Both the position numbers and the translations under genes were made by a program. Shown here piece after piece: positions 54,126 to 64,000 of a DNA stretch of 64,000 nucleotides. The DNA is taken from contig JAYKKR010000001.1 in the NCBI GenBank assembly GCA_036971615.1, positions 124,001 to 188,000 on the forward strand, given 5' to 3'. Position 1 is the first letter of the stretch; each line of letters opens with the position of its first letter. The notes beneath the pieces were generated by a model, which did no database searches, was not told the DNA's origin, and saw only the letters and a list, made by a program, of their open reading frames with translations. This stretch comes from Amyloporia xantha (taxonomy: Eukaryota; Basidiomycota; Agaricomycetes; Polyporales; Adustoporiaceae).

Positions 54126-55832
54126 TCATGCGGCTCCGTTAAGGTGCCGTTGCTTTGCGGACCAACTCTTGTGCACCCGCATGTGCTGTCCCAGGTTATC
54201 GTGCCTGCTGAAGCCCTTGCCGCAGCACGGACATTCATGGGCTAAACGAGGGAAAAAAGGAAAACTCGATGAGAGACCGGAGCAAAACAACCAAAGGCAA
54301 GTGTTCACTCACGCTTCTCATTCGTATGGATGCTCCTCACATGGCGCTTGAGGTGCTCGCCCCTCGCAAAGCACTTGCCGCAGTCCGCCACCTGGCACAT
54401 GTACGTCCTCGTGTTCTGCAAGAGGAGCACACAGATCGCACCGTTAGAAAAAAAAGTTTCCCCTTGCGTTGGATAAGCGTGGAAGACGCACCTTCTCCGC
54501 GCTGTTCTCTTGCGCAGTGGGAACGCGGCGGCCTCTGCTCTTCTTCGTGAGGTTGGGCACCGGGACCGGAGCAGCGAGGCGCCGGGCTTGCGCGTCTGCG
54601 CGAGATGAAGAGGACGTCGTCGAGACGGTGCGGCGCCTCGTGCGCGAGCGCGCAACGGCCGACTGCACGTATTCCTCGTCGTCGTCCTGCTCGTCGTATC
54701 CGTCGTGGTCGTCGCTGTCCTCCCTCTCAGACTCACCGCTGTCGCTGTGGCGGAAGCTCTCCGAGGACTCGGAGCTCGTGAAGCTCACCCCGCGCCTCCT
54801 CTTCGCGCCGCGGCCCCGCGCTCCGGGGCCGAGCATCAGCGCCAGGGCGACCTCTGGGGAGGAGGTAGGGCTCTCGGCCTGGTTGTCGACGTCGAAGCCT
54901 AGCTGCGAAGGGGGGCTTCCGCTGCCTACAGACGTCTGCGGGCTATGGACTGTGATGCGGGGGTCGCACCCCGGCGGCGAGGCGCCCATGTCATGCAGCG
55001 GCGCATAGCCCGCGGCGGGGGACATGTCAGGGGACACCTGTGCCGGGTTGACAAAGCGGGGGACGGACTCGGCGGATGCGTGGTACGGCGTGCGGGGGAA
55101 GGACGCCAGCGTGAACGAGGGGATGTCAGCCGCGGTGCGGACGAAGGGCTGCGGATGGGAGCCGTAGCCATAGGCGAGCGACGACGCGGCCGCTGTGGCC
55201 GTCAAGTTCCGAGGCTGTGACTGGAGTGGAGCTGAGGAGGGATGAACTGCGGGTGCGGCGAAGGAGGCGATGGAGGGATCTGAGCCGGCGCTGAAATATG
55301 CGAGGGGGTAATCGACATAACTAGCGGGCGGAAGGTCCTCCTGCTTCATGTAGCGGTCGTCCTGGCCCATGTAGTGCTCTGCGAGGGCAGAAGCCTCCTG
55401 CATGGCGACGGGGGACATGCTGGCGGAAGGCTCGAAGGATCCTTGGGGGTATCTGTCGATGGACGACAAGGACTGGTCCTGGGAGAGCCATTGATTCCCG
55501 TGGGGATCCATGTACTCGCCGTTGTAGGCGGACCCCTTGGTGGCAGTGCCCGAGTCATATTCCATATCCATGGCGTACTCGAAGGAGGCGTCGGGATGGC
55601 TTGGAAGCCCTTGGTTCGCCGTGCCTGCGTACGACGGAGACTGGTTCTGTGGTGGGGAAGTCATAGCCGCCATGGGGTGGGGACTCGCGTTTGTCGTCTG
55701 GGGTGCAGGTGTACGAAGGTGAGAGGACTGGGAAGAGACGAAATGCTGGTAGTGGCTGATGCGTGAATAGTCGTAGCGGTTAGGAATGGGATAGCGGTGT
55801 GTGGCGATCTGGAGGAGGACGGTGGGTTCCAT
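54126..55832 (-). CDS. C2H2 zinc-finger transcription factor, long paralogue
   Basis: Exons 55832-54492, 54415-54313, 54241-54126 give 519 aa. About 400 residues of Ser/Pro/Tyr/Gln-rich sequence lead to an acidic run (SEREDSDDHDGYDEQDDDEEY), then a basic linker PVPNLTKKSRGRRVPT. Two tandem fingers sit at the C-terminus: YMCQVADCGKCFARGEHLKRHVRSIH and HECPCCGKGFSRHDNLGQHMRVH, with a TNEKPHECP linker created by splicing. The two-finger C-terminal pair resembles Msn2/Com2-type stress regulators that read AGGGG-like sites. The fingers are split between exons 2 and 3 at the linker. Its target sites and signal are unknown. Confidence 0.88.
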
Positions 55833-58800
55833 TACGGACTGGGGGGTGTAGATAATCGAACTGAAGGAGGGGAGTGAGTGGGGCCAGGAAACGAACGGTC
55901 AAGACTGCAAGTCAAAGAGAGCGGATATAACGGGATGGGCGAAACTCTAATTTTACGGTGGTCCAGCCGACCGAATGGCGGGGTCACGGACAAAAAAGGC
56001 AGAAATAGGTACGGACCTCTGGGGTGGGCTGGGCTTGAACCCATTGAGAGGCACCGCACCGGATGTGATCGGCCGCTCCCCATTCGCCCGCGGGTCGGAA
56101 CCACTCCACTTGCGAACAAAAGGCCCGACCCACTGTCCACCTCCGCACATCTCCTCGTAATTCGTCAATTTCGTGGCGGCCAGCGTGGGCCCGGTAAAAG
56201 CGGAAAACCGCAGCTAATCTATGACACAGACAGAGGGGCAACGGACAATAGGTCGAGGGAATGACGAGAGAACACGGTCTAGAACGGGATAGGCAGAGAA
56301 GAGCGTTGGCGTCGGCGGCGTAAGTGTCGTGAGCAAGAGGCGAAGAGAAAAGGCACTTGAAGGAGAGTTGGACGAAAGCTGAAAAGACTGGGACAGATGT
56401 AAGCCATGGCGAGGAACAGGATGTGGAGGAATGTCACCTCAAGGCATGCGCAAGCACTGCAGCCAACAGCACCGGATGATCGCTATATGGCGTCTGTCCG
56501 GTGGGCTTGGCCGCGCTCTAATGTAGGCGGAGCCGCTGTGTGTAGCTGTTGTATCTTGTTGAGATATTGCGAATGTCATATCGCCCACTTTATCATTGTC
56601 GCCGATGCGCTAGCCTCTGCCCGCCCTGCCCGGATGTCCGGATACCAATTCAGTTCACCTGGGTCAGACTGGTGTCTACCCCTTCCCACACCCCGCTACT
56701 GAGCCCACGGCCGCGCCCGACTTCGCATTGGATTGGCCCAGGACAGGCGCAGCAGGCTTCGGCCAGTGCGAGAGACTTCGAAGATGCTTGCGCCGGCGAG
56801 GACAAGGGCACCGTCCGGGACAAAGCTGGCAGATTTCACCCCAAAGTCATGAGTTAATCCGCCATCTTGGTACGATCTAAACTTGCTAAATCCCCGATCT
56901 TCGCTATCTTTGGCGGTGTTGCCGCTAACCCGCTTTGGCTCACAATCATTTCTCGATCGCCCATACTTATCTAACTTCCACTAAAGCCGCCGCGCACACC
57001 GGCCATATGATTCTGCGCTCACGTTCGCGCTCTCGACCACTCTCAGTCCCCTCTCGCACACTGTGTTCCGGCCTCAGCCTGCGTCCCTCAGCGCCCCCAA
57101 TAATACATTTTGCACGCTTCCATCGCTTGACGCGAACGGTGGCAAGTCGTACACTCTGATTGTGAAGAGTGGGGCCGAAGCTGATGATTTAACCTCGCCA
57201 AAGCGTACTTCACAGTCAGCAGTCAGACTGAATACCAATGCTTGTCGTATTCAAAGCGGAGACACGTAAATTCGCCCGCCTCAGTCGCCTTGATAATGGC
57301 ACTCATGACCGTGAATGATGCGTAGCACGCGCACGCCGGGACCCTACCTTCCTTTCCAAGCTTCCTCTTGTCTGGACCTTGCAGTTCCGAGACCTGCAGA
57401 GGAACATAGCCATCTCGCCAGTTATGCACCATCCATTCGCTATCATATCGATAACACGACAATTGCGTACAATCGACTCCAGCTAGGCCAGGGTTTCCCA
57501 CTAGAATCCACTGCGGGCGTGACAAACCCACATACCCTGCGCCCTGATCAATAGGTGCGAGCTGCAGTTGCCTCCTCGGGCAGTCCCCGTAACACTTGGC
57601 TGCCTTCTTTGCCCGTGTATTTGGCAGTCGCCGAGAGGCGGGAGTCCGATGCCCTTGTTCGACATGAGAAAATATACCGATTCAGTATCGGCACAGATAT
57701 GATGTTAACAGTGTCCGCAGGCCGATGCCACAGTACAGACTGCGGATCAACGCTCGTATTCCGCCCGGAGGAGTCAACATCGCTCGAGATAGAAAGAGAG
57801 CACCAATACCGACCCACTTATCAACGAAGCTGCGGCTTCTACCGTGTCTTCACTGCCATTCGCCAACACGGCGAGAAAGCGCGCCCGACTTGATGGCGGA
57901 GGCAAAGCGAAGACGGAACGGTGTATCTGCACAGTATACCATTACGTTACGCATGCATCATGACGCAGGGTGGACAGGATGACTCGCGGCAGGCATTATC
58001 GAGTCCGCGATCGTGATGTTGTCGACGCGATCAGCACAGAAGCATTTTCTGTCAAACAGCCATTTCTTCGCCATAAATAGCACCGGTCAGATGCGGAACG
58101 GGAGAAGTAAAAATGTCGAAGCGAGAGAGCGTTGGAGCAGGAAACAGCCGGCGACAAGATATGCCATGCTTCGGAGAAGGTCGGATAGACATCTCAGGAC
58201 CTTGATAGCAGCAAACGATGGTAGGTCCGTTATCAGAAGCGACGAGTCCAGAGATCGCAGTAGGGGCACCAGACGTGAAGGAGGCTCGTCGGATTCAAGC
58301 TCAAGGTTCACGATCCCTGTGAAGCTCCAACTTTAGTCATCTGAACCTTGCCTGGCAGTGAGCTTCTTCGCTACGCCTCGCGTGGAATAATGCGATCAGC
58401 GATGAAAATCACAGATGGTAGTGACGCAGTCATGCAGGCGCGGGATGTGTGTCAATGGATTCCGTTTTCCCCTTCTCGGTGTGCTCTGGAAGGTTGCCGT
58501 TCTTTCGCTCGGTCAATTTCGTATGTGAGGAACAACCAGAGGGCAGGTGCACAAGCGTGTGAGAACCTTCGCCAGTACAGAGAGAACAAGGAGAGCCATA
58601 CATGTCGAGCCGCAGACCCTATGACCAGTCCAGTACCGCTGTTTCAGCGTTCCGATGGTGTGAACAAAGCTTTCGTCGGGCGCTCTAGCTCCGCCGGCTG
58701 ACCGAGGGATCTCAAACTCAAGATCTGCCAACTTAGGCTGTCAGTGACATCGACGTCGGAGGCCAGAAGAACAGCCAATCGCGCTCGTACCTCAGTGACA

Positions 58801-60671
58801 GCGGAGTATGGCCCGCGAATACGGTCCGGTCGCCTTGCGTATTGAGAGAGACCAGCTCCAAAGGTGATCTGACCGTAATGCCTTGTGCAATAATTCGATC
58901 AGACAAAATGCCAAATCGCCTTTGTCCTGGACGTCGGGCAGAAGCGAATCAAGAGTGACTGGCCGGTCCGGTAGTCTAAGCACTCGGTGAGATAAGAAAT
59001 GGCCCCTACTAATGCTCGTTTCGATCGCTGAGCAAGATAGAAGCAGGGGAAGCCTGTCGTCGACGAAAAATCGTCCATTGAGTCGTGCAGCCCACGATGT
59101 GTGAACGGGCGCGCGGTCAAGTCTAGTCCCACAATGAGCATATTGGTTTGACTTGACGAGCGCTATCACAATTGACTCTTGAGTATCATGCATAGAGAGA
59201 CAAGGAAGAGTTGACACAACTGTCGATTTGGGTTGAGTCTTGTGAAGCGCCACGCCTTCTGCTCGCTGCATCGACGTGGCGGATTGCTGCGCGGTGAATG
59301 TGAATTTTTAAGCTCGACCACGAATCAGATAGGACACTGTGCAATGCAGTGACCGCAGCGGCGCCCATATGAGGAAGTTTGATGTAGTGCCGCAGCGATC
59401 CACGCATGTCCGACGGAGCCTATGATCTGGAAAGGCTGTAAAAAGCGGTGAAATGTGTGAGGCAGATGCGGTCTGCACATCATGAATAACGGAGATTACA
59501 GATAATTTGCATAGCCTTTAGAGGCGGATATGCAGCTGTGCGAAAAGAATTGGAGATGCCGTGGGCAAATATAGAGGCTGCACTGCTGTAAGACGTACAA
59601 TACAATATGTCGAAACGCGACGTATATTGATTTCTTTGGTAAGATCCGGGAGAAATAACCTCGCACGTTGATTGAATGAAGAATACGCGAGAATTTATCG
59701 GTCCGATGAGCTTGGAATTTGGAATACCTGTATGGGCATTAGGTCGAGGACCCAATCTCCACAGTGACCAAGTGGAGCAGTCAAACACGCAAGATCCGTA
59801 CGCTGCATCCGACTGCCAGGACCTGGCAGATCTGGAAATTGCATCCCGTGTATAAGGGTAGGTTCTGGCCAACTGGTTGACGGAAAAATTAAACAAGCAG
59901 CGAAGACGATTACATATCGCACCGTCTGCATTGCCCCCGTATGCAGTGAAATATTGAGACTTGACCCTGAACGGACGTCGGAGTGACTGGCCAATGAACA
60001 ATGACGGTCTAAGCTGCACAAAATTTCAAATCGACCTGGACATAAAAAAGCGGCTTACCAGTATAAGAGGTACGACTCCAAACCTGTTCCGGAAAGTAGT
60101 GAGATCTGCGATACATGTTTCGAGGACTTATTCCACAATGGCAGGTCTATTTTAGTGAAATGCTGGGCCCAGGTCGGCGACACTCCATGTTTCGCCGAGG
60201 CATGAAGTGTGCAGGCATTTGATAAAATGCTTTAGAAGAGGATAATTAAGCGGTGTATGACTTATCACAAGCAGTGAGTCCGGATGAATGGCGATCGCTT
60301 TGTGGTTATAGCCTTATAGGGGAGGCGCCCGTGGATGGTTGATAGCCACGTGCTTTGCCACAATTCTTCTTAGCGCTCGTCAAGTCCGTCACTGCGTGCC
60401 GACGGCCACACCTTTCGAGTGGGTGCACCTCCTGTCTCCGGATGGTGTAGCAAGAAGCACCTTTCCAAAAAAATCCAAAAAAAATTGAAGGTACGCATTA
60501 CTTTACAGTATTAGCATACATTCCCCCTAACAAGTTCTCTTGTTATCTGGCGGCTTCAAAGACGGTTTGCATGAAGACGCCACAATTGCCCCGAACGTAG
60601 TCTTGTAAACGGTTCATTTTAGCGACGGTCATTTCAGTCCCGGCCCTTCTATTCTATTACGACTTCCGCAC
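55833..60671. other. 4.8-kb region without a recognised gene
   Basis: The first ~500 bp, upstream of the zinc-finger gene, are GC-rich and probably its promoter and leader. Beyond that, frames reach 159 codons (58792-59271, minus) but overlap others and show no family motif. A minus-strand 102-codon frame at 57223-57531 (MGLSRPQWILVGNPG...) is the most protein-like and could be a small unknown gene. The right part is presumably the long upstream region of the second zinc-finger gene. It holds A-rich runs near 60465-60485. Confidence 0.4.
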
Positions 60672-61918
60672 ATGCTTGTGAGGTATTGTGACGATCCAGA
60701 CCCGGATGCCTGGCTCAGCACTCCCACATGGGTATGTCAATTGACTCTAGAGATGTCGGAAACATCCCTGCTAATCGGTAAATCCTCGAAATGACTCGGT
60801 GCAGGATGAAACGCCGGTCATGCCGCCGTCGTGCAAGCCGCTCTCCTTTTACGTGAATGGCCCACTCACGCGGCCACAGGCAGGCCCGTCTCGGCCTGAA
60901 ATCGAGCCGAGGTCTATACCGCCTGCAACGTATCTGCCGCCTCCAGAGAAGCCGAAGGACCTCATTGATGAGTGGGTCATCATGGTTGACGGGCGCAGGC
61001 ATATCGACCTCGACGGCGTACTCACACCCATCTTTTGGGAAAAACATCCTGGCCCGCAGTCCGTATATCCGCCTGCTATACCGGTGCCAGGTTTGTCCAA
61101 GAAGACCAGGGGCCGTAGCGTTCCTACGAAGGAGTCGGGAATCAGGACAGGCACGACGTACACATGCAAGGTCGAAGGCTGTCGCAAGGTGTTCGTTCGA
61201 CATGAACACCTCAAGCGCCATGTGCGCTCCCTGCATACGCATGAGAAAAGTGGGCAAGATAAATTTATCCTCTCGATCGTCCAAAATTTCTGATAATCGC
61301 GAGGCTTTTGTTACAGATTACATGTGCGCGTTGCCGTTCTGTGACAAGTCATTTGCCCGCCGCGACAATCTGCTCCAGCACGAGAGGAAGCATAAACATT
61401 ATCAAGCTTTCTTTGACTGCAGAGAGAATTTCGATGGGGAGCTAATGCCCGAGTATCGTCCGCGTCCTCCCAACGAGGTCATTGGTCCAATCCCGTCAAC
61501 CACCGGGAAACCTTCTCTGTCGTTGCCTTCCACTTCGGTCGCCCCTGTGTCTGGATTCGAGGGCACAGGTGGCGATGTCGCTGCTGCGACCTTGCATGCA
61601 GAGGGCAGGGTCGACCATGGTGTATTGCCCGTGGGCGAGAATGTGTTCATAGGCGAATTCTCATCGACTGTCGAGGGGCGTTCGAATTCTCCACTATCTG
61701 TATCAACGTCACCCCGGTCCTCAGTCGCATCTACATCCCGACCTGGAGATGCAGGTCATAATCCCGCTGCGGTTACCTCCTCTGCGGACGTCGGAGTCGG
61801 ACATGGCATTCCTGCGGCGACCGAGGGTGCCGTCATTTTCTCGCCAGCGCGTCAGGAGCCTCGTCCGGGAGACGCTTCGCCTGCTCATGAAACGATTGAA
61901 ACCGCGGAATATATGTAA
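60672..61918 (+). CDS. C2H2 zinc-finger transcription factor, short paralogue
   Basis: Exons 60672-60731, 60805-61249, 61317-61918 encode 368 aa; phases 0 and 1. The first exon is 20 codons (MLVRYCDDPDPDAW...). A basic linker PVPGLSKKTRGRSVPT (residues ~113-128) precedes two fingers: YTCKVEGCRKVFVRHEHLKRHVRSLH and, after the splice, YMCALPFCDKSFARRDNLLQHERKH. The 170-residue tail is Ser/Thr/Pro/Gly-rich. Linker, finger order and the intron at the inter-finger HEK joint match the long paralogue at 54126-55832; here the fingers are central rather than C-terminal. DNA target unknown. Confidence 0.85.
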
Positions 61919-62774
61919 GGATGAATTGAAAGGTTGGATTTTATGCTATCTAGCGTTTGTTGTCGAATTTCCCCTGCTGTCGTGCTATCAAACCAGTTTC
62001 CTTGTATTTCCTGTTCTGCCCCCCGCTTTTCACATGCTTTCGTCCACCCTCGTCGCGCTTCTATCAAGCTTTCTTCTGCCCTCTGGTGCAATTTTGCTCT
62101 CACACAATGTACATATCATTGCTATCGACTTTGAGCCTCATCCAATTATTCTTGTGTAGTTGGCGTCTTTTAACAGCTGCAGTGCCAGATGTCTGGCAGA
62201 CTAACAGTCAGATCTGAAATTCACATACGTGCGTAAGGTCCGGTACCGACGAATGTACTAAATACTTCATATAAGAGTGGGAGTTCGCCATGAGTTCGTG
62301 GAACGATTACTTCCATTCCCTCACGTTTGGGTCTAACCACATGCAGTAAGTGGGCAATAAATATACCAATCGTTGCGCCCGATCATCGTAGAGAACCACC
62401 ATCAACACGTTGGACTTGCCTTCATACTGCGCAGGCTGCCTCTGTACTCTTGACCACTACTACGCACATTGGAAAGTGGCTTCAGCGACCAGTGGGTTGA
62501 AGACTGAGCTCTTCGAAAGTAATCGCTACGCCCTCGCACGCTCCGGCCAATTCCAGTGATCCCACCTGATCGCTGTACTCCCTCACAGGGCCGCCATCTG
62601 TGCTGCGCACTCTAGAGACAAACTGTCCATGGCACACAAACTCAACTAGGACTCCATTCTTTCGTCTCTAAATTCCGACAATAACAGTCATCAGGACCCA
62701 CTCTGGCGGTTACGAGAACTGCCCAAATCCAAGCTCTACGTGCCAGCGCACGTGTCCATCTGAATCTCATCGAC
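61919..62774. other. Intergenic, no gene seen
   Basis: 3' flank of the zinc-finger gene and promoter of the mannosidase; only short frames. Confidence 0.45.
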
Positions 62775-63969
62775 ATGTCTGAATCTGCCGTCCGCAAGAG
62801 GAAGGGCGCCAAGTCTTCGCAGTCCTCCAAGGGTAACAAGAAGCAGGTCGCGGTATGTGAAGCTAAGCCTTGGTCGTCCTGGCTTTACGTTGATAACAGG
62901 CTGTCAGAGCGCCGGGAGTAGTGGAGATGCTGCCATGCTAAGGACCGTCGCCTTCGCCCTTCTGGTTTCTGCGGGCATCTTTCTCTACAAAGTACGTAAT
63001 GTCTCAGGTCGTGTGCCATGTATTTGTGAGCTTGACAGGATGCGATTGCAGAATTATGAATACGCCGTCTCATTCATTCGAACACGGACACGGACCGAGA
63101 GTCCTGGGTGGGACTTCGACTCCACTGCGAGCAGAACGGTTGATTTTTCAGCAGATCTGCCCAAGAGGGATGCTGTTGTTACAGCTTTCAAGGTGCGCCC
63201 GTTTATCGCTTGTTGCTCACGTTATACTCAGCTTGGCTCGCTCTCAGCACGCATGGTTAGCTTATGGTGAATCATTGCATCTTTTCTGACTCTGGACGTA
63301 AGCTAACGCAATCAGAGAGGGACGCGATGGGCGACGACGAATATCACCCGATGGGCAAGTTTGGCTCAAATCTCACCAGTGCTGGTGGAATAGGCTACAC
63401 TGTGGTGGATTCCATTGACACCATGCTTCTCATGGGTCTGGACGAGGAGTATGCGCGTGCGCGGGACTGGGTGGCAGAGGAGATGTCTTTCGACAGAAAT
63501 GCCGACTTCAACACTTTCGAGGTAAGCATGTTTGTTTTATGATGTGATGTGAGGACGGCATTTTAAAACTACACAGACGACCATACGCGTCCTTGGAGGT
63601 CTTTTGTCGGCATATCACCTCAGCGGTGAAGCCATGTACCTCGAAAAGGCGAAAGATCTAGCCGACCGAATCATTCCGGTGTTCAGCACGCCGACGGGTC
63701 TTCCGCTTTCAATGGTGAACTTGGGGCAGCGCGTCGGTGTCCCGGACAAGGACAACCGTGGCCTGGTCAGCACTGCTGAAGTGTCGACCTTGCAACTTGA
63801 GTTCAAATATCTTGCTGAGCTAACTGACGAAGACGAGTACTGGCAAAAAGCCGAAAAGGTAGGCTACTGTTCCTTTATCTGCGAGGAGGCCCTCATCAAG
63901 GCATGCATAGGTTATGAAGGTCATTAAAGACGCACGCATAGCGACTGGCCTAGCATCGATCTTCCTGAA
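62775..63969 (+). CDS. Class I alpha-1,2-mannosidase, GH47 (3' partial)
   Basis: ER/Golgi mannosidase that trims Man(alpha1-2) residues from N-glycans. Exons in the window: 62775-62852, 62908-62991, 63052-63192, 63248-63266, 63316-63521, 63577-63858, 63911-63969; the gene continues past the edge after a GTACGT donor at 63970. About 290 residues are present. A basic cytoplasmic tail (MSESAVRKRKGAKSSQ) leads to a signal-anchor helix (MLRTVAFALLVSAGIFLY), giving type II topology. Family blocks: RDAVVTAFKHAWLAYERDAMGDDEYHP, GGIGYTVVDSIDTMLLMGLDEEY, NTFETTIRVLGGLLSAYHLSG, GLVSTAEVSTLQLEFKYLAELT. The Asp of DSIDT and the Glu of FETTIR lie in the conserved substrate cleft. Exon 4 is a 19-nt exon encoding HAWLAY. 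Confidence 0.92.
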
Positions 63970-64000
63970 GTACGTTGTTTCGATTAGTGGCCACAGCATC

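Noticed and set aside
58792..59271. 159-codon minus-strand frame in the gene-poor interval
   Set aside because: Overlaps other frames of similar length, has no recognisable motif and no splice partner; not enough to call a gene.

Overview
The window is nuclear DNA from a filamentous basidiomycete, most likely an Agaricomycete. The evidence is short GT-AG introns (about 49-70 bp) with several per gene, gene families typical of basidiomycetes (DUF6533 membrane proteins, tandem xanthine dioxygenase-type 2-oxoglutarate oxygenases), a class IV chitin synthase, and a LINE with a poly(A) tail and target-site duplication. There is no rRNA gene, convincing tRNA gene or CRISPR array. All exon structures were joined by eye from splice signals, reading-frame phase and family conservation. 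Nothing was aligned against a database.

Layout. 1-10.8 kb is dense housekeeping DNA: the 3' end of a GH20 hexosaminidase; RVB2 (-) and mitochondrial ribosomal protein uL2m (+) sharing a 92-bp divergent promoter; a GON7-like KEOPS subunit (-); a family-16 protein methyltransferase (+); a homeodomain factor (-) with a striking upstream array of ACGCGT boxes and GATTC/GAATC motifs; and a DUF3140 gene (-). 11.3-20.7 kb is an accessory, decayed region: a GC-rich element bounded by inverted repeats, two broken copies of the C-terminal part of a CPT1/EPT1-type aminoalcohol phosphotransferase, a DUF6533 gene or near-gene, and several direct, tandem and inverted repeats. 20.7-28.7 kb carries a seven-exon class IV chitin synthase (-), the small snoRNP gene NOP10 (-, three short exons) and an RCC1-type Ran exchange factor (+). 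A 5'-truncated LINE (28.9-32.3 kb) with a perfect 17-bp target-site duplication sits just downstream of RCC1. 33.0-38.1 kb is raptor/KOG1 (TORC1), followed by a 123-bp foldback.

39.4-45.3 kb holds two related minus-strand loci whose proteins carry two LisH plus W-rich (LUFS-like) modules in tandem. One looks intact and one frame-broken, and an aquaglyceroporin lies between them. 45.9-47.8 kb is a Trf4-type non-canonical poly(A) polymerase; 48.2-52.0 kb is a tandem pair of XanA-like xanthine dioxygenases with identical exon architecture; centrin (CDC31) is divergent from the second. 54.1-61.9 kb has two related C2H2 zinc-finger transcription factors separated by about 4.8 kb without a recognisable gene. 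The window ends inside a class I alpha-mannosidase (GH47).

Functionally the genes are mostly unlinked housekeeping functions: chromatin remodelling, mitochondrial translation, tRNA modification, snoRNP and RNA surveillance, TORC1, nuclear transport, cell wall and N-glycan processing. The most unusual content is the double LisH-LUFS family, the cis-element array in front of the homeodomain gene, the paired zinc-finger factors sharing a basic linker, and the repeat-rich pseudogene block at 11-20 kb. I found no clearly new multi-gene system.
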